Source: Dipylidium caninum
Lineage: Eukaryota; Platyhelminthes; Cestoda; Cyclophyllidea; Dipylidiidae
Length of the DNA: 64,000 nt
Direction of reading: 5' to 3'
Assembly: GCA_017562135.1 (NCBI GenBank)
Contig: QEYB01001237.1
Span: 1 to 64,000, forward strand
The translations under genes were made by a program, and so were the position numbers. Below are positions 18,850-30,435 of this stretch, piece after piece. The notes under the pieces are model-generated. The model saw nothing but the letters and a program-made list of their open reading frames with translations. It was not told where the DNA came from and did no database searches. Each line of letters opens with the position of its first letter. Position 1 is the stretch's first letter.

Positions 18850-19543
18850 CTGCACGTGAGACAGGTAGATTGTCTTAGCGACTTAGGCAATTTAAAAGAA
18901 AAGAGTAGAAAGATGAATGTATTTAGTTATCGTAAGAGTTGTTAAAACGATAAGCATTAAACATAATATAAGAGGTACGAATGGCGCACCTGTTAATTTG
19001 GAGGCACATAAGACAAATGAGAATATGCCTTTTAAGTTCACCACTAAAATCTTACAGATCAACAAATTCCATTTGGTATTTCCACTTCATAAAATATTTT
19101 AGTGCTCACAACGGAACATGTCATTTTAGTAACGTTACTATAATGAATTGATGAATTTGCGCAGTTTTCTTGAGGCCACCCACCTTTAGCACGGAATAGT
19201 CTCAACTAAGATTTATGGGATATAGATATGGGTAGAGTAAGTTCATATAAAGCTGAATATACAAATGATAGATAAGCAATGCAACATGTTAGATATAGGA
19301 CTGTCGCTGCATCCTCGGTTTGGTTGTGATCCTCTCGAAGCCTAGGTGACATGTGTAAACACTTATAAATAAAAATTAAATTTTTGGCAGCGTAATATAA
19401 AGCAGCGTAATATTCTGCTCATTCAAGCCAAAACACCACTTTATATTGTTAGTTCTCATTCCACCTGCATATGTGTTTTAATCGCTCGGGTATCACACGC
19501 ACCACCCAATCGCTTTTGGACATTTTGTTCGTTCGCAAGGGGT

Positions 19544-19699
19544 ATGGCCGCTAGAGCTGTTAAACGCCTCGCTGGGAACGGCACCGGCCAAAGCCTTGCA
19601 GATAGAATGACTTCTATGAAGCATAGTATCGCTGGATCACTGATAGCGAAGACTATATGCAAGGCTACTACAGAAGAGATGAGTGCTTCCGAAGCGAAA
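19544..19699 (+). CDS. PICALM: AP180/CALM first exon
   Basis: ATG at 19544 opens [13 protein letters not shown], then [20 protein letters not shown] and [17 protein letters not shown], matching PICALM QSLTDRITAAQHSVTGSAV and [25 protein letters not shown] includes the basic phosphoinositide-binding loop of ANTH domains. The alignment runs to AAA at 19697-19699, but no GT follows there. A GT at 19683 would give a 50-bp intron and drop about six residues. The right edge is uncertain. Confidence 0.85.
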
Positions 19700-22600
19700 A
19701 CACCTTAATAGTAAAGCTACCGCTTTTCAGAGGCTTCTATCTAGTTTTGGTCAATTGTACATACGAACCCCGTCTTTCAATGCCGGAGTTCACTAACTAT
19801 ATAATTGGTCGCTCTCACAACAGCAGCTGGGTTGTGTCTTTCAAAGCTCTCATTACCATCCACCATTTGATGAACTGTGGGAGCGAGGTATATTAAACGC
19901 ATTTCTCACATCAAACAATTCACGTCGTTCTTGATCTCTTTATTTGTCTTATTCACAGCGCTTCTCTCAATATTTGGCCTCAAATAATTGCCAGCTTTCT
20001 ACACCTCGACCTTTTGAGAAATGCACATCGCAAGGTTGTTGTAACGGAATTTGAGCGCATACACGGCCTTTGTACTTCTTTCAATGATATTAACCTATTA
20101 ATTTTCAGCTGCCACGATGTTCTTATTTATTCGCCACTACTCTCGCTACCTCGATGCACGCTGCGCCAGTTATCGTGAAGTGGCCTTTGATTTCTGTAAA
20201 ATCAAGCGAAAGTAAGTGATATTCACTGCTGCAAATATCTCATACATATATCACTCCATTAAGAAGCTGAATTACCAAATATCATGGGTTTTTTATATTC
20301 CAGAAGAGATTGTTTATATATAATTGGTCCCACTGTCCCTTCTTTTTAACTCCAAAATAAGTAGACATTGACTTAAGTCATACGAGAAAATCGGGAATCG
20401 CCGTACCCAGCGAAAGCCTTGAACTATTACTGAGGAATGAATTAAGTGCATGGGGAGTTGTTTTTATCTCATGTCCCAAGTCAATTCAAAGGTACAAACT
20501 TTCACAGTTCTCAGGGCCGACACTCTAAATTCCTGCGCCGGGTATTTCAGTCAGGCTTTATTCCCTTTTTCACTCTTTGGCCGTTATTTTCTCGAATTAC
20601 TTTATTCAACTCACAAAGCCTCTGGTCATTGCTGAATAGGCGGAGCTTCTGTTGCAACAAATTGCGATCGAATCGCTGCCCGTTCTAGTGCTTCCTAAAG
20701 TTAAGATTATTTTTTTACTGAACTTCTTGTCTTCAGACATGTGGTAAATAGGCTTATTCTTATGTGGATGCCCTTGAATCTCGATTTCAGTCCTTAGCTT
20801 GCCGGAGCCAAGAATCCAATATTAACACATTTATATCACTTATGAATGGTGTATCTTTCCTAAGAAAAATGATTGATGGTTTAACTTGAATCAGAATACC
20901 TTAGTATGTTAGTAAAGGTTAGATTACTATTCGACATTGAATCTCAAATCATTGGCATGTCTTTTTCGTGAAATGAGCGCTGTAACTCGTAACGAAAGTG
21001 GAGTAGAACTGACTGGTTGTTCGTGAACATACATGACATGGAACGATTTACTGCTAAGGTCGATAAGAATGTGTCTATCAGATGTGCAAACTTGAAATGG
21101 ATGAATTTAACCTTATGGCAAATATTTTCGCTATCTCATATTCTCTGCTTATACCTTATTTTTGTTACAACTTCAAGTGTCCCTCGTTCATTTATTCCGG
21201 TCGATCGGTTACCTAGTTGGTGAATTGGCTACGAATTCGAAGATACCCTATTTTTGTAGCCCTGCTCATTGACTTCTTCTGTTTGATTATTTTTTAGCGT
21301 GAAATGGGGGCATGTCTGACAGATGTTTTTGACTTGTGACAGAAAGCAGCCCTAATTATGCGTAGTGACTAGGTATACTGTGATGACTGATGGCCTCCAG
21401 CGTGTTCTAATAGTAGAGCAAATAGACGTTTCCTTCGTTCTCTTTTCCATTCGATAGCCCGTTTAATATTTCCCTGGTTGGGCGGATCCATCCGGTTGAA
21501 TAGTTTGTTCTATAATTTGAGACAATTATATCCTTATATATGTGGAGAAGAACTTTTTTGCCCTCCCTAAGTAGACCGCTTTTGTCTTTATTCTCTCGTT
21601 TCCAGATCTGTAATTGCTTGTTAGAAGTACAACACTTATTCTTTAACAAGTCATGTTAAAATCTTAAAAAATGGATAGTTGGTTGGATGTTTATACGTAT
21701 ACTATCATAAATCGACGGTTATATGTTTGATATTGGTCCACAACTTTGTTCGAAGTTCTTTCACTATAATGGATGATAGTTCAACGCTTAGCTTACCAAA
21801 TTCACTCACGTATGGGTCAGTAGATCTCCATCTGCACAAGTTGACTCGTAATGATATTACTGCTGTAATGTGATTTGTTTAACCTCACGTCTTGCTCTTT
21901 TTTTGAAGTTCTCAGATGACCCTGTTCTTGTCAGTAGAACCGTAGAGCTTTTGGTTGTCTTTTATAGGCGAAATACATGAGCATATTTTAGTTGGACTTA
22001 CTAAGCCATGTGATCAGGACTCGTTCAGCCATGACACCAATGTACCGTTTGCGACAAGTATCTCATCTGTATTCGAAATGTCTTACCTTGTTGGGTTTAC
22101 TTTCGCGTGCATAAATACCCGCCTTAGCCCTGAAAATCGGTTTTGAAGAAAGCGGCTCGTTTACCTGGAGCTTATACCTCACTGGGCGTGTTAGTTACAA
22201 CATCGAGGTCAAGTTAACCCGACAGTTACGGCATATAACACCATTAAGATGCTTGTATTGCGCTGACTTGTGAGAAATTTTTATTCATATTAGCTCATGT
22301 AACCTTTTCGTTTATAGGTTAATGGTTCACTTGTCTTCATTGAGTTACTCTGTCTGTCCCACAAAAAGTTTGTTACCTTTTGCACTACACGTAGTTGTCG
22401 GTGCAATTTAGGTACTTAAAAGTCCTACTGTCTTTATTTGATTGTCCACTTGATCCATTTGCACATATTGACTCCATTTTCTAAATAATCGGTGCTAGGG
22501 CGGTGCTTATCATGTTTCACACCAGCAGCTTATCAGTTTGGATTAAGATTATCTGATAAATATGTCCTCATGGGATGCTACTATGCTGCTAATTTAGCTT

Positions 22601-25600
22601 TCGGCGTACATTAAAATCGTTTAATTATTAAGCCCAGCTCTCAATGTTACACGTTACTAAACCCTCTAACATGGCCACTTTTTCAGCTTTTTTCCTCGCT
22701 ACTCGTATGATTTGATATGCTTCCGCTTTAACTGTTGGGTAACTTCTTTTCATCCATCATATCATTTGTAAAGAAAGCCTTTCTCAGTTAGCTACGTTTA
22801 AGGCGGAATTCTTGCCGAGGAAGAAATATCATTGGGGTCTAGCACTTTAAGGAGGCGAGGGATTTGCAGTTTGGTATACACAGGGTCTGTTTGTTAGAAA
22901 TGTATAAAACTGATCTATGATAATGTATGTCTCTCCTTCCAACTGCATCACTGGACCGGTAGTGCGTTTATCAACTCGCCGTACTTTTTAGTCATGCACA
23001 AGGTATCGTGCTCACACACTCGACAGTCTGTTTACATTTTCTAAGCATCTATACTAGTCCGCTAGTTAAATCTTCCTCACTTGCGCTATGATTTTGAGAA
23101 ATTTCTTTACTTTTTTTCAATTCTGACACAAAATGACATAGGGGAGATTAGCGGATCGATTTAAGTGAAGTTGGCGCAAATAAGGTCTGCTGTTTTGGGT
23201 TATCTCTTCTCCCTAGTAATTGATACGCGTTTGAGGAGACTCCAAGCCTTATGTTTTGCCAATTGCACCCCTTTTATTCTTGAATTTGTTTGTGAAGTAG
23301 AAGGGGATGGGATGAAAAATACGCGTAAAATAGCATCTGCATGTGTTTCAAACGGCCTACGATGTTGAGAATGGCCGCTTTCTCTCATGTGCTTCACCAT
23401 TGTGTCAACTTAGGTCTTATATTTATCACTTGGATCTTATTTTGTGGAATAAAATCGTCTACTCAAGGGGGATCGTAGGTAGAGAATGACAAAGTTGAAC
23501 TTCACTGAGTATATCAACTGCCGCTTTGTCAATCGCGAATGTCCATGGTAGGATAGAGATCTGCCCTGCCGTGAGTGAATCAAAACTTTGTCCTGATGTT
23601 TTGCACTCCTGATCGAGAATTTAGGCCATGAGACCATTTGTCATGGTTTCTGTTCATACCTTTCATGTTTCTTTTTAAAGTTCTTTTTCACTTAATTAAT
23701 TAAATCTTACTAAGTAGTTGGCCTCAACTTTGAGTAGTTAGTTAATCGACCGATCTGCGTAGAATTTGCTTCTAAAATGACGGAGCAAATCTTTTCATCA
23801 CTGAGATGGACAAAATCCGATATTTTCTTTTGGTCACCTGATCTTTCTTCTAACAGAATCTGCTAAAAATACTTCCTCTCGCAAGTTTTCTTTTTTATCT
23901 TGCAGGCGGGTTTAGGTCACTCCCAGGGTGGCCGCTGATTTTGTCCTATTTTAGTAGTTAACATGTCTTCCCTTCCCATTTTGTGACCTATTCGGTTGTT
24001 CTTTCATGCAGAACTGACGACGTTAACATGAAGACGATGCCACAGGTCAAGGTGGGGCTATTTTCCCTATGAAGAGCTTCTCTACCATTCTCGCAACTTG
24101 GTTCAATCCTTGTTTACGCTCTCTCCCTTTCCACTTTAGCTATTCAAGGTTCTGCCTCCTTTAGAAAGGCAAATCGATGCCCTTCTCGCTTTTGAAGTGA
24201 GTTTTCTTGCTTAGGGGCAGTTCTTTCTGAGTGGATATTTTTACTTTCTCAAATTATGTTGGCTTCATTTTGTAAGGCGTCTTCAAGTGAACTCTTCAAT
24301 TCCGTGGTCCTAGCTGCCTATGTACTCCTCTACAAGGACTTGATTCGCCTCTATGCTGTCTATAACGAGGGCATGATCAACATCATTGGTAGGGGAAGTG
24401 TTGGCATTGCTTATTTACCGCTTTCTAGAGAAATTTTTCTCCATGTCGAAGAAGGACTGCCAAGAGTCCTTGCGAATTTACAAGGCCTTCCTCAAGCGCA
24501 TGGAATATGTCAATCAATTTATCAAAGTCGCTGAAGTAAGTCAGTAGGATGGCTTTAATCAAGCAGGGAATTTCAGTGCTTAGTCCTTCGTGAGTTCAAC
24601 GTGGAGTAGCCTTTTAGGCCCATGTAAGTATGCCGCGAAGCCATGAGGGTTAATCTGTGACATCAGAATGGCAGTGGGATCGTGGGATGGATGCACCCTG
24701 CGCCTCGCAAAATAGGATTGAAACAGTTTCCTCTCAGCAAGACATCCTTTTTTGCCATTTCGCATAACCATCTTCCCTTTATTGTACCTTTCAGGCCTGT
24801 GATTCACTTCACCTTCAAGATGGGTTTGGAAAGCAGTCGTTAATATTCAAACCAGTCCCGACCTCCGTTTTGGATGCATTGGAAAGTCACTTAGCTCATT
24901 TGGAAGGCAAAAAATCTAACGAATTGTAAGTACGCTTTTATTTGCACATTTTAACATTCTTAGAAGTAAAACTTCTCCCACACTCTCGTCGCCGTCAACT
25001 AACAAATCAGTTACGAGAGATCTTGTGCTGCTTCAAGACATCCCGAATCATCGGAACCTCTCTGTTGAACAGCAGCGCATTATAGAGGAAGAGCGGCAAC
25101 GTTTGGAAGCCTTTGTGAGTCAAGCGCGGGCCAAATGTGCTAATACGACACCGGAGCATGCGAGCAGCGCTGTGGAGCGCTCTAGCAGTGATGGAGACCT
25201 TCTCCAACTCTTTTCTCCAGACCTGACCAGTGGCAGTGCCGTCACAGCAACGTCTAAGATCGCACCTTCTACTGATCTTTTTGACGATTGCTTCTTTGAA
25301 CCTGGTCCGCATTTATTGTTTACTGAATTTCATTCGAAGAGGCGTCGCTCCTAAGTGTTTTATTTCGTGCGTTACAGCGATGCCTACATCAAATAGTCAC
25401 ATGGCTCTTTCCACAGTCCCATCAGCCCAACCGCGTACGTTGACGCAATTTTTATCAGAACCTTCGTCAATTCCTACGATATCTAATCCCAACAACCCCT
25501 TCCTCCCCGTGAATTCGTCGGCTTGGCCTCCTCCCTCCCCCGCCGACAATATCTCGGCAGAGAAAGCGACTAACAACAAAATAGAAGTAGATTTAGACAG

Positions 25601-27496
25601 TCGTCTGGCCGAAATTGCTGAACAGTTATCGGTGTCCAACTTGAATACCACAACTATGGCCACTACAGTTAATTGGACCGGTACTGTCAAGTCGCAACAA
25701 CAGCGGCAACAGACGCTTCCTTTGTCATCTTCAACGGCCATTTCCACAATGAACCCCTGGGTGACACCGGGTGGTATGTTAAAACCCACTCCTGTAAGCA
25801 ACTTTGCTTTGGCAGCTTGAATAGGTGTTTTTCCCCTATAAACATGGAGCGGCTGATTTACACGAAATCCGTGTCTTTATTGAAGAAAAGCGTTGAATTG
25901 GGCTAGGAAAATTCTATAAATTTATCTTTAACGTTAGCTGTTTAAGTTGAGCGTTTTGGTGGGGGGAGAAGAAGGGAGGAAGGTACTTAATTTTGGCTGA
26001 TTTGTCGAAACTAAATCAAAACCAAATATCCACTCTTTTTGCGCTAAACATTGTCCGCTGATAGCAAATACACCCGAGAGAGTAGGCACGAATCTCATGC
26101 TTCACCCACTTTCAGGCAGGTCAGATTTTTGTGAATATGCTTCGCTCAGCCCTCACCCCTCGTGTTCTGTAGCGTTTCTCATTGCCTTGGGACTTCTTTA
26201 TAACCATCGCTCAACTATTAGTCTATTCCATAGACGGACGGATAATGACGATACAAGTAAACACCGTTAGGTTCTTTTTGACCCGCCTTCATTTGTCGTT
26301 TTGGTTGGGCAAACCTCAGTCGATGAAGTCCTTAAGCAGGCTTGTCTTACAAGTAAGACACCGATTAATTTCGTGATTTTATAACCACTGTCCGTGGACA
26401 AAATTTTCCCCGGGTCTCGTGGAGTCTCGTTTGTACGTTCAGGGAAGAAGATACATCTTAAATCCGAAATAGACTAATTACCATAATGAAAGAGGACGTC
26501 CGATGTATTGTGCGTCTAGTAGCAGAGTCTTCCGTCCCTCTTATTCGGGAGTACACTTAACTTTGTCGTGACGGGGGCGCCCACCCCTCACCAGAAACTC
26601 ATGTTCTCTTTTCCCTTGAAATAGTGCTGCACATTTCCCCGGTAAGCCGATTGCTAACCCCTGCAATTTTTGATTCTTCATCCTCAGCATGTCTGAAAAC
26701 GTTTCGATTCTACTATATTCTCCATCTTCATCCACTTTTTTGCTTTCTTCTCTAGTTGTTGGGGGTTGTAATTGGCGCTAGGCCTACGTTTGGGCGTCGT
26801 GTTCTCTTCACGCCTAGTAGATTTCACTAGAGAATGCGAGAGAGAGCGTTTGTGTAAGTCTTCGTTACCGAGGGTGTTAATCTGCGCCACCCTCTTGAGG
26901 AACGCTGTCTTTTCCAAGTGATAGTCAGTAGACAGCCTGAGACACGTCCACTCACACCTTGCTGTGCGCAAGAATGCGGAAACTTGGAATGTCTCTCGCC
27001 GTTTCGCAGCAGGTGTCGAAGTGTTTTGGCCGTTGAGCCTTGTCCATCTAAGCTGCCTTTGCTTCATATAATTCGATTTGTGATTTGCTCAGTGCCTATT
27101 TACGATTCGTCGGAAAATTTGGTTTTTACGCGATCCTGATCTTTTGACTAATGATTGTAATTAGCAGATGCGTTTGATTTCTGCTCTCGCCCAACTTGCG
27201 GAATGATTGTGACAATCACTTTATTGTGGTCCATATACTTACAGATGTTGAAGGCAACGTCTAGATCTCCTCTTCAGTCGGTCTATCATCCACAGTCGCG
27301 GTACGCGTTATCGCAGTGTCCCGCCGACGTGATGAGCGTCAATCAAATTCCGACATTTGCGCAGTGTTCCACCAATACTCCTACAATTTACTCAACGTTA
27401 CAGGCACAGCAACAAGCACCACAAACATTGCAATTCCAGAGTACTGTCACTACTCCTCCTACAAGCACTTCCAATCCTCTCAATCCCTTCCTCTGA
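19544..27496 (+). CDS. PICALM: AP180/CALM clathrin assembly protein (ANTH domain), complete gene
   Basis: AP180/CALM proteins bind PtdIns(4,5)P2 through an ANTH domain, recruit clathrin and AP-2, and drive clathrin-coated vesicle formation and synaptic vesicle protein retrieval. Exons read as 19544-19699, 19731-19887, 19959-20034, 20109-20211, 24012-24051, 24140-24196, 24277-24388, 24429-24535, 24795-24925, 24964-25304, 25378-25793 and 27245-27496, for roughly 650 residues, close to human PICALM. The ANTH hallmarks are in order: [71 protein letters not shown]. The tail carries DLL and two NPF motifs. The start is the ATG at 19544, followed by a basic stretch. Phases agree from 20109 onward; the frame breaks in the third exon and at the first junction. 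Confidence 0.95.
19731..19887 (+). CDS. PICALM: AP180/CALM ANTH exon
   Basis: Reads [20 protein letters not shown] and [19 protein letters not shown], matching human LIQCTNEPNVSIPQLANLL and NWVVVYKSLITTHHLMAYG. Acceptor CTTTTCAG ends at 19730 and a GTATAT donor starts at 19888. Confidence 0.92.
19959..20034 (+). CDS. PICALM: AP180/CALM ANTH exon (frame broken)
   Basis: Acceptor ATTCACAG ends at 19958. Starts [10 protein letters not shown] like human RFIQYLASRN, then [12 protein letters not shown], like FNLSNFLDKSG, appears only after a one-base shift near 19990. The donor is either GTTGTT after 20034 or GTAACG a few bases on. Confidence 0.75.
20109..20211 (+). CDS. PICALM: AP180/CALM ANTH exon
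   Basis: Reads [20 protein letters not shown] then FDFCKIKR, matching human FIRRYSRYLNEKAVSYRQVA and FDFTKVKR. Acceptor TTTTCAG ends at 20108 and donor GTAAGT starts at 20212 (phase 2). A 3.8-kb intron follows. Confidence 0.93.
20212..24011 (+). other. Large AT-rich intron of the AP180/CALM gene
   Basis: 3.8 kb between two exons that join in phase 2. Visibly more AT-rich than the rest of the window. I saw no open reading frame with flanking splice sites and no recognisable repeat in it. Confidence 0.8.
24012..24051 (+). CDS. PICALM: AP180/CALM small exon
   Basis: Forty bases between a CATGCAG acceptor and a GTGGGG donor, reading [13 protein letters not shown] after completing a Lys codon. 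Corresponds to the EEGVLRSMNAEKL stretch of human CALM. Phase 2 in, 0 out. Confidence 0.85.
24140..24196 (+). CDS. PICALM: AP180/CALM small exon
   Basis: Reads [19 protein letters not shown], matching human LLKTLPVLQAQLDALLEFD. Acceptor CTTTAG ends at 24139; donor GTGAGT starts at 24197. Confidence 0.93.
24277..24388 (+). CDS. PICALM: AP180/CALM ANTH exon
   Basis: Reads [19 protein letters not shown], matching human MLLFRDLIRLFACYNDGII. Acceptor TGTAAG ends at 24276 and donor GTAGGG starts at 24389 in phase 1. Confidence 0.93.
24429..24535 (+). CDS. PICALM: AP180/CALM ANTH exon after a 40-bp intron
   Basis: Reads [18 protein letters not shown] then [16 protein letters not shown], matching human EKYFDMNKKQAKEALDLY and FLVRMDRVGEFLKVAE. 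Acceptor TTTCTAG ends at 24428, leaving an intron of only 40 bp. Donor GTAAGT starts at 24536. Confidence 0.94.
24795..24925 (+). CDS. PICALM: AP180/CALM end of ANTH domain
   Basis: Reads [20 protein letters not shown], matching human QAPSSLLEALEQHLASLEG. Acceptor CTTTCAG ends at 24794 and donor GTAAGT starts at 24926, phase 2. Confidence 0.93.
24964..25304 (+). CDS. PICALM: AP180/CALM tail exon with DLL motif
   Basis: The acceptor ATTCTTAG ends at 24963, making a 38-bp intron and keeping frame. Reads [19 protein letters not shown] (the charged helix after the ANTH domain in CALM), then [14 protein letters not shown] and DLFDDCFF, acidic DLL/DLF-type clathrin and AP-2 binding motifs. Donor GTCCGC follows 25304 in phase 1. 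Confidence 0.85.
25378..25793 (+). CDS. PICALM: AP180/CALM tail exon with NPF motif
   Basis: Acceptor GTTACAG ends at 25377 and donor GTAAGC starts at 25794. Disordered Ser/Thr/Pro/Asn-rich sequence containing NPNNPFLPV (an EH-domain-binding NPF), SAWPPPSP, and NPWVTPGG near the end. Confidence 0.88.
25794..27244 (+). other. Last intron of the AP180/CALM gene
   Basis: Joins two exons in phase 0. A minus-strand open stretch at 27067-26684 lies here without splice or family support. Confidence 0.7.
27245..27496 (+). CDS. PICALM: AP180/CALM terminal exon, C-terminal NPF
   Basis: Acceptor ATACTTACAG ends at 27244. Gln/Thr/Pro-rich sequence ending SNPLNPFL and TGA at 27494-27496. A second NPF placed at the very C-terminus suits binding of EH-domain endocytic proteins. 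An ATTAAA at 27652 is a possible polyadenylation signal. Confidence 0.85.
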   Translation: MLKATSRSPLQSVYHPQSRYALSQCPADVMSVNQIPTFAQCSTNTPTIYSTLQAQQQAPQTLQFQSTVTTPPTSTSNPLNPFL

Positions 27497-29527
27497 GGAC
27501 TTCCTATTCCTTACCGCTGACTTCCGTTCTCACCCGCCAACTGACCACCTGCAGACTCACCTTGCCCTATTATTTCTAAATCGCGGAGAGTACTGCTTGT
27601 CAATCCCCCTTGCGTTCTTTGCCACAACCTCCACTGCCGCATATTCTCGAGATTAAAAGCGTTACTCGACTTCCCTTGATGTTTTATTGAGGAGAGGTAT
27701 AGTGAATATCTGCACCTAGAAGCAATGACCTTTTCCGATCTACCTTTGATCTTATAGTTCATTTTGTCAATGCTTTCCTGCCCTAATCATCCGGTCTGGA
27801 TAAGAAGTTGATCGGCAAGAATATTTCAGTAAGTGAAGCCTTAGTGTGACTTAGCTGGCACAGTTTATTTCGTATACGACTTTGTAACCCCAGAGGAAGG
27901 ACAGTCGGGTGGACTTATCCTCTTGTTGGGCGTGGGGAAACGGACTGACCTCGCTTCCTTAATTGCTTCATTCGGGGCAACGGAGGTGAACTGCGTCTGT
28001 CTACTTCGTCGGAGGTTCGGTTTCATCGTATTATGCCGTTACAACAGTGAACCACGCAATTTGCGTGTGTGCGTCGGCTGACAACACTGAGTGTCAGGGA
28101 CTCCTTTAGGCCTCTGTGGCTTCGTTCACCTCTCCGCGAGCATCTTGCGAGGTGCGTGGCTCAGCACAAGTGCGCTCACTCCGTGAAAGTCGGCATTTTT
28201 GCTTTAGCTTAGGACATCTTAGGAGAGACGTTCAGGAAGCCTTGGCTCAATCAGCTTACCTCCCGCTGGAGTGGAAGGCGACTCCGCCTAAACCTCGGGC
28301 TACCCTCATGTTGACCTCGACAGCCATCTCTTCGTCCGCACACGATTCAGGCTCGCTTGTACGAAGCCGCAAAAGTAGTCTCCGAAGGCGATGTGTGTGT
28401 AGTCTTGGCGTTAACGTGAACTTTTATGTTCGAGCGTTCTCAAATCTCCAACTTTGGACTTGAGGCGATGTTACTAAGTCCGTTTTCAGTAGCAAGTGTT
28501 GTAAACCAGTGAGGGAGGAATATCGACAAGTTCCTTGATATAGTATAAATCCAGAAAGTAAAAAAAAGAAGGTATGCTTTACGGAAGATTGCTTCATCGC
28601 GATTAACAACGCACAGTAAAAAGGCCTTCATCTTTGACATTTCATAGAAAGCCGCTCGCTTGGCTTAAGTATCAGATTACGAGTGAGTCAGACCAAAGGG
28701 TCTCGAGTGCAAAGGACATTTGATAGTTAAAAACAAGATTGACAAAAAAGCGAAAGGTTTTTTAGGGAGGTGGTGTATTCTTTCCATTTTGACGGGGCTC
28801 GTCAGGCTTACTTCAGGCACACCTTTGGCAGTATTTATGGTGCCGAAGGCGGTAAAACAAATTTAACATTTGACCCGAGATCGTTTTTGATGTGACCGTC
28901 AGCCTAAAGCAGTGGCTTAGGCAAATAGGCCTTTCGTCTGTTGTGTGGCCCATCGCGATGAATACGTTGATGTCTTTTAATCGGCCTTAGTGACGGGGGC
29001 AGCATGACCGATTTTACGAGGTTGATGGTAGATTGTTTGTGGTCGTGTGCGAGTGATTACTCTTTTGTGTTCCTCAGTTAATCGGGACATCTACGACATA
29101 AATTGTGGCCACGAATCACCTCTATTTGATTTCTGCTATGAAGGGAGGCTCTGTCTTCTCCCACATCGTTAGGTGGGAAAGTAGGAAGTGTGGCTGTTTC
29201 GACACCACACTTTAGCCATGGGCAAATTTTTCTTCTTCCCTGAGCTATTTCGACACCGAAAACAGCGGAGATTTAATCCATGAAATCCTGTTCGTGCAGA
29301 CTAGATGTTTTTCAAATAACTTAATCGAGATGACAGGCGAGGTAACGTAAGAGCTCAAGTTTGTGAAGTCGCTTCTTGCTCGCCTGCGGCACGAATAGAA
29401 CGTGGGAATCTTAGGCTGCTCCCCCTTGCCGTTCAGTCGTCTGGAATTTTGCCACGTCATATTCTACTCATAACCGTAGCAGTAGCATAATGAGAAAATA
29501 AGTTCGCATTAAAGGCGTTTTACTTAC
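27497..29527. other. Intergenic, nothing recognised
   Basis: 3' flank of the AP180/CALM gene. An open stretch at 28116-28463 (+) has no family resemblance or splice context. Confidence 0.5.
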
Positions 29528-29581
29528 GCCAAGATTTATATGCCCTTTGCTGTCGGGTGCGTGGGGTTGGGCAAAATATGC
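29528..29581 (-). CDS. Candidate small exon, unidentified
   Basis: Minus-strand reading AYFAQPHAPDSKGHINLG ends at a strong GTAAGT donor. The acceptor is one of several AGs in TTTAGAGAG. In-frame with the next candidate upstream (30435-30401). Short, so it could be chance. Confidence 0.28.
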
Positions 29582-30400
29582 CTCTCTAAACCGGTTTCAC
29601 CCTTTCGCCCCTGAAGTAATGGAAACCAAGGGGTACCGGAAACACTTTGTTCCGGGGAAAGTGCCATCTCCGTTCAGGAGAACCGTAATAGATTAAGGAA
29701 GAGGCCTCGAGAGCAGTTTTAATTGCACGGCGAGTACAAGGCTTTTGTGTAAAGTTTGTCATGAATAGGGAAAAGACACATCCAACTGCGTTTGCGTTGT
29801 CTGTGCCAGTCGAGACGTCCTGCTCGTCGTGTTATTCACCGGATTTGCGTCCTCCATGCTGATGGAGTGTTTTCTCGACGAGGCCACACTGATTTATGGG
29901 AAGAAATGTGGTGATTGTGGTGTCTTCTCGGCTTGGAAAACAAATGGATTGACCAAATTAAATGTTAGCGACCTGTTTTAACCACGCTAGAACTCGATGG
30001 CCTCGTTTACATTTCTTTGTTCACCAGCGTCGCCAGTAAAACGCGACACTCGGCGGTCGCCCCAATTCACACATTCCCTGAGGCGAGGCGGAATGTCGTT
30101 CACACGCCGACAATGAAATTAAGTGTCTATTCTGTCCTTGGTGCGTTTAGCGACGAACGGGTGTGCATCTTCTCCTCCAGCATCCCATCTGACGCGCCAC
30201 CAGTTTGGCGGGTTTAGTGTTTCTCGAGGCGCCTGAACAGTTGATTGACAACAAGGCTCCAGACGGCATAGCCTAACCACTCCAAACGCTTTTCATTACG
30301 ATTTGGGCCCTGTATGCTGATATTTCAGCCAATTGCAGACGCATTGCTAAAGGGGCGCTTTAGTACATCAAATCTTACACGTGCATTAATGTTACCTTAC

Positions 30401-30435
30401 CTGTGTGTTCACAATTTCCGCTAAAAACACACCCT
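30401..30435 (-). CDS. Candidate 35-bp micro-exon, unidentified
   Basis: Minus strand: ATTATTATTAG acceptor, 35 bases reading GVFLAEIVNTQ, then GTAAGG donor. Consistent splice sites but very short. Confidence 0.28.

Noticed and set aside
25305..25377. Reading straight through from [10 protein letters not shown] to the stop at 25352 as the end of the AP180 gene
   Set aside because: A 73-bp GT-AG intron in the right phase leads to a further NPF-containing exon, so the tail continues.
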